Virus record (IMG/VR): IMGVR_UViG_3300031566_000045
Span: 1-54,612 of that record
Strand: one strand, 5' to 3'
DNA: 54,612 bases
Origin: a virus
The notes beneath the pieces are model-generated. The model did no database searches and had not been told where the DNA came from. It saw nothing but the letters and a program-made list of their open reading frames with translations. The number at the start of each line of letters is the position of its first letter. Positions within the stretch are counted from its first letter, which is position 1. Made by a program: the position numbers and the translations under genes. This document shows positions 8,793 to 16,219 of the stretch, piece by piece.

Positions 8793-9028
8793 GACCCCTC
8801 CTCGAGCCACACGACGATCTTGGCGATCGTCTTCAGCAGCATCTGCGACGTGGCGATCTGGCCGCGCTCCAACCGGACGATGGTGTTGTGATGCGTCCCG
8901 ATCTCGGCGGCTGCGGCCCGGGTCGACAAACCCCGACGGCGGCGAGCTTCCTCCACCGCCGCCGGGAGCCGGTCATCGGTCAACAGCGCGAAGGCCGCGG
9001 CGAACTCGGCTGGCCTCGGCGTTCGCAT
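8789..9028 (-). CDS. XRE-family helix-turn-helix regulator
   Basis: A 79-residue protein that is almost entirely a Cro/CI-type HTH. RGLSTRAAAAEIGTHHNTIV gives helices 2 and 3, followed by RLERGQIATSQMLLKTIAKI. It is the only clear DNA-binding repressor in the window and so a candidate reader of the dispersed 19-bp operators, though nothing in the sequence links them directly. It overlaps the next gene by GTGA and lies 3 bp after the previous one, so is co-translated in the modification operon. Confidence 0.8.
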   Translation of the reverse strand: MRTPRPAEFAAAFALLTDDRLPAAVEEARRRRGLSTRAAAAEIGTHHNTIVRLERGQIATSQMLLKTIAKIVVWLEEGS

Positions 9029-9031
9029 CGC

Positions 9032-9337
9032 TCAGCTCACCGCCGCCAGAGTGGCGACCTCGGCGACCTCGCCGTCCTCGACGGTGAACTCGACGTCCCC
9101 GATGGCGCGACCGGCGACGACCCCGATCACCACGGCGATCGTCTCGACGCTCGGGACCGTCTCATCGAACTCGGCGGCGAAGGCTTCCCACGCCGCGGGG
9201 CCGAGCGCGGCGACGCTCTCGGGGCACACCGTCGACAGGAAGTCGCTCGTCTCGAGGAAGGCCACGATCCGAATCGCCTTCGCGACTCGGTTCGCCTGCG
9301 CCTTCGGGTGGCTGACCTGCTCCAGCTTGTGAGCCAT
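9032..9337 (-). CDS. Hypothetical protein
   Basis: A 101-residue protein (MAHKLEQVSHPKAQANRVAK) with AAGGAGGAG before ATG. It is Ala/Val/Glu-rich with an amphipathic middle section. No motif recognised. A palindromic operator overlapping a possible leaderless ATG lies about 45 bp upstream. Confidence 0.65.
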   Translation of the reverse strand: MAHKLEQVSHPKAQANRVAKAIRIVAFLETSDFLSTVCPESVAALGPAAWEAFAAEFDETVPSVETIAVVIGVVAGRAIGDVEFTVEDGEVAEVATLAAVS

Positions 9338-9382
9338 GTGGCTCCTCCTTGCTCAGACCGGGGCGGTTCCCCGGGTTCATCA

Positions 9383-9401
9383 TGTAGCTGACCCTACTAC
9401 A
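9383..9401 (-). promoter_or_regulatory. 19-bp operator overlapping a stop codon
   Basis: TGTAGCTGACCCTACTACA is a member of the dispersed palindrome family. It overlaps the TAG stop of the SLOG gene. On the minus strand it runs directly into ATGATG at 9382, which would open a short frame (MMNPGNRPGLSKEEP) overlapping the ribosome site of the next gene. No convincing -35/-10 pair is visible, so this may be an operator or transcription-blocking site. Confidence 0.6.
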
Positions 9402-9777
9402 CCGCTGTGACAGGATCCAGCGTGTAGCGGGTCACCGGCCTCCCGAGCTCGGCCGCCCGATCGGCGGTCCACCCGGACCCGTAGCTCGTCGCCTGGCCGC
9501 AACGGATCGAGATCAGCTCGTCGCACCGCTCGGCGATGAGCATGTTCCGGGCCTTGTACCCGTTCGGTTCCCACCGGGCGTGCAACGGGGTGATCTCCTC
9601 CACCGCCAGCTCGAGGAGCAGCGCCTCCTCGGCCGCCCACGAATCGACGCCGGACGCGCCGCCCGAGATCACCAGCTCGGGCTTCCGCTCGGCGAGCTCG
9701 GCGCGGATGATCTCACGGGCGCGCGCCTCGCCGTCGGGCGCGACGAACGTGCGGGTGCCGACGATCGCCAAGATCAT
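9397..9777 (-). CDS. SLOG/DprA-like Rossmann-fold protein (DUF2493 type)
   Basis: A 126-residue protein with the pattern of small SLOG-superfamily proteins: ILAIVGTRTF at the N-terminus, LVISGGASGVDSWAAEEA as the glycine-rich nucleotide loop, then GYKARNMLIAERCDELISI. These domains bind nucleotides or nucleotide derivatives, and some act in nucleotide-signal defence systems. ATG 9777 overlaps the preceding stop (ATGA). Neighbours are two methyltransferases and an XRE regulator, so it may sense a modified nucleotide or defence signal; that is inference. Confidence 0.8.
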   Translation of the reverse strand: MILAIVGTRTFVAPDGEARAREIIRAELAERKPELVISGGASGVDSWAAEEALLLELAVEEITPLHARWEPNGYKARNMLIAERCDELISIRCGQATSYGSGWTADRAAELGRPVTRYTLDPVTAV

Positions 9778-10517
9778 GCGGGGTCCTTCCGGTCGAAGAT
9801 GAACAGGGCGTCGTGCATCCCGAACCATTGCGGGAGCGACACCTCCGACACCTGGAGCCACCGCTGAGCGCCGGCGAGCTCGCAGACGCACTCGTACTCA
9901 TCGGGGTCGAAGTCGAACTCGTGGACCCGACAGAGCGGCGACCAGCCGAGCCGGGCGTGCAACACCTCATCACCGGTGCAACCCTCGCCGGGTTCGCCGA
10001 TGTAGACCATCCGCTTCCCGCCGGCCGTCCAGAACGCCTCCTCGACGGCCGCGCCGATCTCGTCGCCGTATGGGGGCCAGGAGAGGACGAGCGTGCGCTC
10101 AGGGTGATCTGAGGCCGCCTGACGGGCATCCTGACGACCGATGGGGAACCACTGGCGGCCGCCCTCGGCGTGCCACGGGTTCCCGTAGCCGCACAAGGAG
10201 CTGGTGATCTCGGCCGCTTCCTCGGGGTCGTCGCCGGGGAGGATCACATCCGAAGCGATCACATCGCCGCCGGCCTGGTCGACCAGCATCGCCCAATAGC
10301 CGGTGCCCGCCATCGGGTCGATGATCGGCCCGCAGGCGACGAGCGCCATGACCGCCTCGAGGGTCGGGACCGACCACGAGAACTCGATGCACGCTTCGCG
10401 GCGACCGCGCCCCGAATCGAGGAGCCGGTCTACCTGATCGAAGCCCGCGTTGAACGGATCGCCGACCCCCATGAAGCCGGTGGCGCGCTGGTAACGGTCG
10501 AGCAGTTCGATGTCCAT
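9774..10517 (-). CDS. SAM-dependent methyltransferase-like protein
   Basis: A 247-residue protein with DPMAGTG at residues 67-73 (SAM-binding loop) and SWPPYGDE from 146 at the position of a catalytic motif IV. This alpha-like order and the atypical tetrapeptide differ from ordinary DNA methylases, so the substrate may be DNA, RNA, protein or a small molecule. ATG 10517 lies 4 nt after the preceding stop. It is the second methyltransferase of the operon and overlaps the SLOG gene by ATGA. Confidence 0.75.
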   Translation of the reverse strand: MDIELLDRYQRATGFMGVGDPFNAGFDQVDRLLDSGRGRREACIEFSWSVPTLEAVMALVACGPIIDPMAGTGYWAMLVDQAGGDVIASDVILPGDDPEEAAEITSSLCGYGNPWHAEGGRQWFPIGRQDARQAASDHPERTLVLSWPPYGDEIGAAVEEAFWTAGGKRMVYIGEPGEGCTGDEVLHARLGWSPLCRVHEFDFDPDEYECVCELAGAQRWLQVSEVSLPQWFGMHDALFIFDRKDPA

Positions 10518-10521
10518 GCGC

Positions 10522-11244
10522 TCATCTGACCGTCTGGAGCTTCTCGCCGCTCGGGAGTTTCCACCAGTCCCACCCGTTCGCCGACTGGCGACCCGCGGCG
10601 TTCTTCGCTGCGGTGCTCGGCGAGTTGTAGGTCTCACCGGCCACCTCGACGTGCCCCGACGCTGTGACGACCCCGCGGTACTCGCCGTGGTGCAGCTCGG
10701 TGCCCGCCTTGATCCGGCCAGCGGCGATCGCCTCGGCGAGCGCGCCTTCCTTGGCGGCCTTGTCGGGTCGACGCTTCGGCTTCACCGCCTCCTCGAAGTC
10801 CTCGCCCTTCAGCTCCTCGACCTCCGGTTCGTCGGCCGGTTCCGCTGGCGGGGCCTCGGGTGGAGCTTCCGGCGCGACCTCGGGCGGGGCTTCGACGGTC
10901 TCGGTGACCGGAGCCTCCTCCTCGGGCGGGGCCTCAGCGACGAACTCCTCGGCAGCCTCGCCGGTCGGGTCGCCGATCTTGACCGCCTTCGTGCCCTTCT
11001 TGACCCGGATCTTCTCGGGTCGCAACGCCCGATGCATCCCCCGGCCCTTCGTGCCGCCGTAGCAGGACACCCACCGGCTCGACCCATCAGGCGAGATCGC
11101 GAGGTGGATGAACTTGAACGTCGCACCCGGCTCGCCTTGGGCATGGATCTCGTCGCCCTTCACCAGCACCGTGCCGTCCTCGAGGGCGACCTCATTCAGC
11201 ACCTGTCGGCGCGCCTCGTCGGCGTCGGGCAGTTGTCCGCTCAT
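10522..11244 (-). CDS. RAMA-domain protein with acidic linker
   Basis: A 240-residue protein in three parts. Residues 1-75 form an N-terminal domain containing SRWVSCYGGTKGRGMH. A long Pro/Glu/Ala-rich linker follows. The last 70 residues match the RAMA (restriction adenine methylase-associated) module: AAGRIKAGTELHHGEYRG, then YNSPSTAAKNAAG and NGWDWWKLPSG. RAMA domains accompany DNA-modification and restriction proteins and are predicted to recognise modified DNA. As first gene of an operon with two methyltransferases it may read the phage mark. The second ATG (11244) is chosen because GGAGGA lies 5 nt before it. Confidence 0.8.
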   Translation of the reverse strand: MSGQLPDADEARRQVLNEVALEDGTVLVKGDEIHAQGEPGATFKFIHLAISPDGSSRWVSCYGGTKGRGMHRALRPEKIRVKKGTKAVKIGDPTGEAAEEFVAEAPPEEEAPVTETVEAPPEVAPEAPPEAPPAEPADEPEVEELKGEDFEEAVKPKRRPDKAAKEGALAEAIAAGRIKAGTELHHGEYRGVVTASGHVEVAGETYNSPSTAAKNAAGRQSANGWDWWKLPSGEKLQTVR

Positions 11245-11274
11245 CATGTTCCTCCGGTTGTCGGGTACCGGTGG

Positions 11275-11295
11275 ATCGTAGCCTGCGAAGCTACA
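11275..11295 (-). promoter_or_regulatory. Operator/promoter of the modification operon
   Basis: On the minus strand TGTAGCTTCGCAGGCTACG at 11277-11295 runs into ATCC, so its right arm provides the -10 box TACGAT (11275-11280). A leader of about 25 nt with GGAGGA then precedes ATG 11244. This is the second register of the operator family. Confidence 0.65.
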
Positions 11296-11312
11296 GGCAG
11301 CAAGGACGCCGG

Positions 11313-12407
11313 CTAGTCGGCGAAACGGGCCAGAGCCTTCTGCGCCCGCTCGGTCCGGCGCACCAGCTCGTACAGCTCGGCCAAGGTCGAACCGCCGAGA
11401 TCCTCGTCCGAGTAGTCGACCCCGTGGGCCTCGAGCCACTCCGCGGCCTCGCCCTCGCCGAACCCCGGGAACTGCAGATTCGACATGCACCGGCCGGTCC
11501 TCACGACCGCCGGGTTCAGCTCGTCCATCGCCACGTTCGTGGTGATCAACGTCAGGACGTTGAGGCCCTGGCCGATGATGCCGTCGGCCACGTTCAGCAG
11601 CCGGGCGACGTCCTGGCCCTTCGACTCTCGGGACCCGACGTTCATGAACTCGTCGCCGTCCTCGATGACCAGCAGCAGCCAGTCCTTGCGGCCAGCCGAG
11701 TCGAAGAGCAGGTCGTTGAGGTACGTCGGGTCGCCGAAGAACCGGTCGGCGTCGGTCACCACCGAAGCGGCGCACCAGTCACGCCACTCCGAGATCAGCG
11801 ACAGGATCGCCCGCGTCTTCCCGGTCCCCGGAGGGCCGTGGAACAGCACGAGCTTCCCGCCGGCCCCCGGCTCCTCGAGCGCCATGAGCTCGGCGAGCTC
11901 GGCGCGGGTCGAGGCCGGGTAGTTCTCGGCGACGTCCTCGAACTTCTGGACCTCGATGTCGCGGCGGCGAGCGTACGCGCCACCGGTCATCGGGTTCTGC
12001 ATCCAGAACATGACCGGCACCATGTTGTCGGGACGCGGTGGCGGCGGCGGCGGGGGAGGCGGCTCGGGGAGCATCGACGCCATCGACGCGATCCACTTCT
12101 GCGCTCGAGCGTCGGCGCGGACCGCGCAGATCAGCGTCCACTCGTCGCCCCACTCGCACGACAGGGCGATCACCGAGTCCTCGGTCTCGGCGAGGAGCGT
12201 CGTCTCGTAGCCGATGCTGGCCTCGTACTTCACCGTCGCGACCCTGGAGATGAACGTCTTCACGTCGTCCCACGGCGTCAGCGAGTAGAAGCGGTGCGCT
12301 CGCACCAGCTCGAACTCGCCGGCGGCGATCGCAGCGTTGATGCGGTCCAGCGGGACCCCCGCGGGTGACGTGTTCGTCACCGGCAGCGTGAGCGTGACCT
12401 CGGCCAT
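11313..12407 (-). CDS. AAA+ ATPase (DUF5925-like), first paralogue
   Basis: The 364-residue protein has GPPGTGKT (191-198, Walker A), WLLLVIEDGDEF (243-254, Walker B with DE) and a TTN sensor-1-like segment, then RTGRC. An N-terminal beta-rich domain of about 110 residues is joined by a run of ten prolines. It resembles the actinobacterial DUF5925-type AAA proteins I know of. It is paralogous to the next gene, from which it is separated by 11 bp. Such proteins may remodel a partner; no substrate can be read from the sequence. Confidence 0.8.
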   Translation of the reverse strand: MAEVTLTLPVTNTSPAGVPLDRINAAIAAGEFELVRAHRFYSLTPWDDVKTFISRVATVKYEASIGYETTLLAETEDSVIALSCEWGDEWTLICAVRADARAQKWIASMASMLPEPPPPPPPPPRPDNMVPVMFWMQNPMTGGAYARRRDIEVQKFEDVAENYPASTRAELAELMALEEPGAGGKLVLFHGPPGTGKTRAILSLISEWRDWCAASVVTDADRFFGDPTYLNDLLFDSAGRKDWLLLVIEDGDEFMNVGSRESKGQDVARLLNVADGIIGQGLNVLTLITTNVAMDELNPAVVRTGRCMSNLQFPGFGEGEAAEWLEAHGVDYSDEDLGGSTLAELYELVRRTERAQKALARFAD

Positions 12408-12418
12408 GTCGGTTCTCC

Positions 12419-13501
12419 TCAGTCGAATCGGCCGAGCACGTCGGCCAGATGGTCGGAGCGACGCTTCGCCCCGTACAGATCGGCCAGCGTCATCCCGTCC
12501 TCGGGAACCTCGACACCCTCGAGCTGGCGGGAAGCCAGCCACGACTCGGCCTCGGCCTGGTCGAAGGCAGGGTAGTGGAGGTTCGTCATGCAACGCCCCG
12601 TCCTCGCCACCGCCGGATTCAGCGAACCCATCTCGACGTTCGTCGTGATGATGGTCAGCACGTTCAGCCCTTGGCCGACGATCCCGTCGCCGAGGTTGAG
12701 CAGCCGGCTGAGCGCCTGCCCGGTTCGACTCTTGGCGTCGACGTCCATGAACTCGTCGCCGTCCTCCACGATGAGCACCCGCCACCGGCCGTCATCGAAG
12801 CCGCCGCCGAGGATCACGTCGTTCATGTAGTCGAGGTGGTTGAAGAACGAGTCGGGGTCGGTGATGACGTGCGGCTCGCACCACTCGCGCCACGCGGCCA
12901 GGAGCGCCATGATCGACCGGGTCTTGCCGGTACCCGGCGGCCCATGAAGGAGCACCAGCTTGCCGCCAGCCCCCGGGTCGCGCATCGTGACGAGCTTCCC
13001 GAGCTCGGCCCGGACCGACTCGGGGTAGTTCCCGGCGATCTCCGACCAGCCCTGGACCTCGATCGGCCGCAGATACGAGTACCCGCCGGCCATCGGGTGC
13101 TTCGCCCAAAAGTTCGTGTAGAGCCGACCGTCGTCGCTGACCGCTTCGAACGGGGGGAGCATCCCGGTCATCGCGGCGGCCCACCGCTCGGTGTTCGACG
13201 CCAGGTTCGACGCGACGGCCCAATGCCACTCGTGCCACCGCGGCGAGTATTCGACCCACAACACCCCGCCGCCGTCCTCGAGGAGGAGCGACGTTCCGCC
13301 GCCGCACCCCTCGGCTTCGACCGCGGCGGCCCCGAAGGCCTTCTCAAGCACGGGTCGGACCTCGGTGAGATCGACCGGCGAGTCGCAGGACCCGGTTCGG
13401 ATGTGGGCGTACCCGTCGGCCATGAGCTTCGCCAGCAGCCGCTGCTCGGGCACCGATCCGGGCGAAACGCGGGAGGTGTCGGTGATGATCTGGCGATCCA
13501 T
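12419..13501 (-). CDS. AAA+ ATPase (DUF5925-like), second paralogue
   Basis: A 360-residue paralogue with GPPGTGKT at 187-194, LIVEDGDEFMDV as Walker B, IITTNVEMG as sensor 1 and RTGRC. The ATPase halves of the pair are strongly alike, while the first 120 residues differ, suggesting two adaptors on one motor, perhaps a hetero-oligomer. ATG 13501 is preferred because TAGGCT (a -10 box) lies 7 nt before it, giving a leaderless transcript; no ribosome site is present. Confidence 0.8.
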   Translation of the reverse strand: MDRQIITDTSRVSPGSVPEQRLLAKLMADGYAHIRTGSCDSPVDLTEVRPVLEKAFGAAAVEAEGCGGGTSLLLEDGGGVLWVEYSPRWHEWHWAVASNLASNTERWAAAMTGMLPPFEAVSDDGRLYTNFWAKHPMAGGYSYLRPIEVQGWSEIAGNYPESVRAELGKLVTMRDPGAGGKLVLLHGPPGTGKTRSIMALLAAWREWCEPHVITDPDSFFNHLDYMNDVILGGGFDDGRWRVLIVEDGDEFMDVDAKSRTGQALSRLLNLGDGIVGQGLNVLTIITTNVEMGSLNPAVARTGRCMTNLHYPAFDQAEAESWLASRQLEGVEVPEDGMTLADLYGAKRRSDHLADVLGRFD

Positions 13502-13544
13502 GCGGGCCAGCCTATTCCAGCCGAGGGCCACGGAACAGGAACCC

Positions 13545-13582
13545 CGGAACGAGAAGAAGCCCCCGGCCGAAGCCGAGGGCCC
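13545..13582 (-). terminator. Terminator of RNA A
   Basis: On the minus strand GCCCTCGGC-TTCG-GCCGGGGGC forms a 9-bp hairpin with one G:T pair and a UUCG loop, followed by a pyrimidine-rich CTTCTTCTCG tract. The hairpin start and loop nearly match the terminator of RNA B. Confidence 0.7.
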
Positions 13583-14449
13583 CTCGAGCTGCTACGCCAA
13601 CGCCGGCCCCGAGGAGCTTCGGTGGGAGGTGTTGAGCGCGGCCAGACGTATCCATCGGGCCTGCTCGCTGGCCGTCTCCCATGCTCATCACACCCGGGCG
13701 ATCACTCGCTCCCGGCCCCCTCACCGGCTGGACTACTTAGCCGTGTTCCTTGGTACCGCTTCCCGACGCTTGGGTTGTCTCAACCGCGCACGCCGGGGCC
13801 CTCTTGGGGGAGGTTCCTCAGCCAGCCACCCCTTCACCGGTCTCCCTCGCGGTGGCGCTCCGAGTCGACCGGTGTCCGCACGTTCGTCGGCGCTCGCCCC
13901 GGAGGGGAGTCGCCGGCCTACTTGGTCTTGGATCGGTTCGCTGAAGTCGCCGCCCCCGAGTCGGGTCCGACGCTGGCGTAGCAGCTCGAGTCGGTGACCT
14001 TCATGGGTTCACCGGGGTTGCGATGCTAGGCCGACCACCCCGGCTCGTCGCCGGGTTTACGCTGCTGCGCCGATCGCTCGACGCCGACCTCTCAGCTCTA
14101 GAAGGGCTTCGCCACCGCTTGCGTGTTGCCCACCCTCTCGGGCCGGTTTGGCATGCTCCCATTTCCTCCGCCCTCGCAGCGTCGCTGGCATGTCCCATGC
14201 CCCTGCCCGCGTTACCGGCAGGGGGAGGAGGTTCCAGCTCGGCCACGGCCCCCGGTGTTCCCGAGGGCATTACTGCGGGCGAGTCCTGAGCTCGCTGACC
14301 CGATGACCCCATGAGGGCCACCGACTCTGCTCTCGACCAGCCGCCTCGGTGGAGCGAGCGTCGCATCTGGTTCCGTCTCCGCTACCCCATGCCGGGGAGG
14401 CGCTCCGAGCGGCAGGGCCGAAGGAGGTTGGCACTTGCTCGTGCCTAGC

Positions 14450-14466
14450 CGGGGGTTCGAACCCCG
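14450..14466 (-). other. tRNA T-arm-like hairpin inside RNA A
   Basis: On the minus strand CGGGG-TTCGAAC-CCCCG is a canonical T-stem and T-loop. The segment that should be the 3' acceptor strand (GCTAGGC) has no partner upstream, and no D or anticodon arm is found, so it is not a complete tRNA. Confidence 0.55.
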
Positions 14467-14975
14467 TGTCTGTGACGCTCGGCCCACCGAGGCGGCCGGT
14501 CGAGCTTCCCGATCGTGAGCACCTTGATCGGGCTTGGCCCGAGCCTCCGACCCCCATGCTCTCCCCACTTCGCTGCAGCTCCGTGGTTCTCATCCGGGGT
14601 TCTTCGGCTCGTTCTCCTCGTTCACTCGCTTTGCCTTTTCGACCTCGTCCAGCCTTCGTTCAGGGGTCGCTCACCTCGAGGGGTGAGTCGTGGTCGTTAG
14701 CCGTCAGGGCTGGAGTCGTTGGCGTTACTTCGGGGCGGTACCTCCGAGGTGCCAAGCCCGATCAAGGTGCTCTCGATCGGTTCGCCTCACTTGGTACGAG
14801 CGCCAGGCGATCGGCGCTCCGAGGGCTTCCCCCTCGGTCTGCCTTGTTCGCTACTGCCGGGGTTGGCTCCCCTGCCCCCTCTCGGGTGGTCTCACCGGTG
14901 GCTGGTGCTGCCCGCCGCTGTTGCGACTCGCCCCTACTTGCTTGCCGGGTATGTGGGGGCTTCCCGACGAGGACC

Positions 14976-15052
14976 AGCATGGCATACCGCTGTAGCCGAA
15001 TCAACTACAAACGGGGGTTCTCGGGGAACAACTCGCTGACCAGCGGAAACGC
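14976..15052 (-). promoter_or_regulatory. Composite promoter/operator of RNA A
   Basis: The 19-bp palindrome lies at 14991-15009. Minus-strand TTGATT (14999-15004), a 17-bp spacer and CATGCT (14976-14981) form the promoter. The second element with CGCTGACCAGCG and GTTCTCGGGGAAC lies immediately upstream at 15016-15052, in the arrangement seen before RNA B. Confidence 0.7.
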
Positions 15053-15148
15053 CCCCGAGCTCAGCGCCAATTCCGCCAGATGAACCGGACCACCACCACA
15101 ACCGAGCGCCACCACAGCCCCGACGCCGGCCAGCAGTTCCCAGCTCAC
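15005..15148 (-). CDS. Possible 47-residue protein upstream of RNA A
   Basis: GTG 15148 overlaps the previous stop (GTGA). The frame VSWELLAGVGAVVALG runs to a TAG inside the RNA A operator. The N-terminal half is hydrophobic enough for one membrane segment. The coupling supports it, but part of the frame reads through the regulatory element, so it may be fortuitous. Confidence 0.4.
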   Translation of the reverse strand: MSWELLAGVGAVVALGCGGGPVHLAELALSSGAFPLVSELFPENPRL

Positions 15149-15279
15149 GTCGAGACCGGTTCCCGCTCAGGGACTGGCGTCGAAGGCGTCGCGGGTGACG
15201 GCTCGCGCCTCGCCGGCTCCGTCGCCGGGGCTGGCACCACCAGCGGTTCCTCCCGAATCGGCTTCCCGATCTCACCCAT
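15145..15279 (-). CDS. Possible 44-residue Pro/Glu-rich protein
   Basis: ATG 15279 lies inside the end of the upstream gene (GATGGGTGA overlap). The product MGEIGKPIREEPLVV is Pro/Glu/Ala-rich and probably unstructured. Evidence is the overlap with both neighbours only. Confidence 0.45.
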   Translation of the reverse strand: MGEIGKPIREEPLVVPAPATEPARREPSPATPSTPVPEREPVST

Positions 15280-16219
15280 CTTCGTCCTCCTCCATCTCGA
15301 GCGCGCCGATCACTCGCCGACGCACGCCGTACTTCACGAGCCAGTGCAGGTAGATCCCGGCCATCGCCGTCCACAGCACCACCCCGAACCAACTGGCCGA
15401 CGCCAGGTCCGATCCGAGGAACAGCAACGCGGCGACCAGGCCGACGACGTGGCCGACCACGGAGAGCCGGCCCGGCATCGACGCTCGCACCTGACTCGCA
15501 GCGGAGCGCCTCACCTCGGCGAACACCGACGCCATGAACTGCGCTACCTCGCGGTTCACCTCGGCCGCCGACATCGGGAACGGCTCCACCGGGATCTCGT
15601 ACACCTCGCCCAACGCCTCAAGATCAGCCGGTGCCACACGCCTCACCTCGGCCGCGATCGTCACCAGCTCGAGCGCCGACGGGGCCATGTCAATCCCGTC
15701 GGCGAGCTCGGCGATCAGCGCGGGATCGATCGACTGATGATCCCCCGGCGGCGGATAGACGAACAGCTTCGACGGCCTCGCGAACTGCGCCCGGTACCCC
15801 TTGACATGCTCGTACACGTCGCCCCACAGCTCGACCTGACCGACCACCACCTGCCAGCCCGAATTGAACACGCCGAGCTTGTGGGTCGGGAACTCGATCT
15901 CGTGGAGCAACGCCTTCAGCGACCGGTAGGCGTAGAGGCCGCACCCGTACCCGTCGTGGTTCGCCGCGTCGCCAGGGCACGGGCACCTCGAGCACGCAGC
16001 GTCGCGGCCACCGTTGTGCGAACCCGGAACGCAGAACGCTCGCGTCGGTTCGCCGGGACGCCAAGGCAGGCGGGTGCGCGGCGAGAGGAGCAGCGGGTGG
16101 CCCTGGCCGCCAGCTCGCACCCACCACCGGTAGCCGACGATCGGCTCGGGCACATCAGGAACCCGGAACCCCTCGCCGAAGTCGAGCGGCCACATCGGCG
16201 ACGACGGGTCACTCGCCAT
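15272..16219 (-). CDS. CGLYA-type Cys-rich protein with C-terminal membrane segments
   Basis: A 315-residue protein. The N-terminal 180 residues contain CSRCPCPGDAANHDGYGCGL and a downstream VELWGDVYEHVKGYRAQFAR block. Both are shared with the upstream neighbour and typical of a widespread actinobacterial/phage family of unknown function. Residues about 255-305 (VVGHVVGLVAALLFLG and FGVVLWTAMAGIYLHWL) form two membrane helices, so the Cys domain may be held at the membrane. It overlaps the upstream gene by 11 nt. Confidence 0.7.
   Translation of the reverse strand: MASDPSSPMWPLDFGEGFRVPDVPEPIVGYRWWVRAGGQGHPLLLSPRTRLPWRPGEPTRAFCVPGSHNGGRDAACSRCPCPGDAANHDGYGCGLYAYRSLKALLHEIEFPTHKLGVFNSGWQVVVGQVELWGDVYEHVKGYRAQFARPSKLFVYPPPGDHQSIDPALIAELADGIDMAPSALELVTIAAEVRRVAPADLEALGEVYEIPVEPFPMSAAEVNREVAQFMASVFAEVRRSAASQVRASMPGRLSVVGHVVGLVAALLFLGSDLASASWFGVVLWTAMAGIYLHWLVKYGVRRRVIGALEMEEDEDG

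Larger units (their letters stand above)
13545..14975 (-). ncRNA. Candidate giant structured RNA A (about 1.4 kb)
   Basis: This block holds no frame with a start site, overlap or composition like its neighbours. The minus strand is rich in unpaired-looking A and in short perfect hairpins, for example CCGAGGG/CCCTCGG at 14819-14837, as in large structured RNAs. A promoter (TTGATT, 17 bp, CATGCT) predicts a start near 14969. From there it matches RNA B: GTCCTCGT, then CGGGAAGCCCCCACA (14952-14966), then GGGGCGAGTCGC. A tRNA T-arm-like hairpin lies at 14450-14466. It ends in a UUCG-loop terminator. Size and phage setting recall GOLLD/ROOL-class RNAs, but I cannot show membership. Function unknown. 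Confidence 0.65.

Noticed and set aside
8789-9028. Naming the XRE protein as the immunity repressor
   Set aside because: It is a plausible candidate but lies mid-operon and no sequence evidence ties it to the 19-bp operator.
14349-14470. A complete tRNA around the T-arm on either strand
   Set aside because: No matching acceptor, D-arm or anticodon arm at proper distances.
13555-14990. Protein-coding frames in the RNA A block (up to about 240 codons)
   Set aside because: Starts lack ribosome or leaderless contexts, frames overlap each other on both strands, and the products are rich in Ser/Arg/Pro without motif; the promoter and terminator match a non-coding unit.
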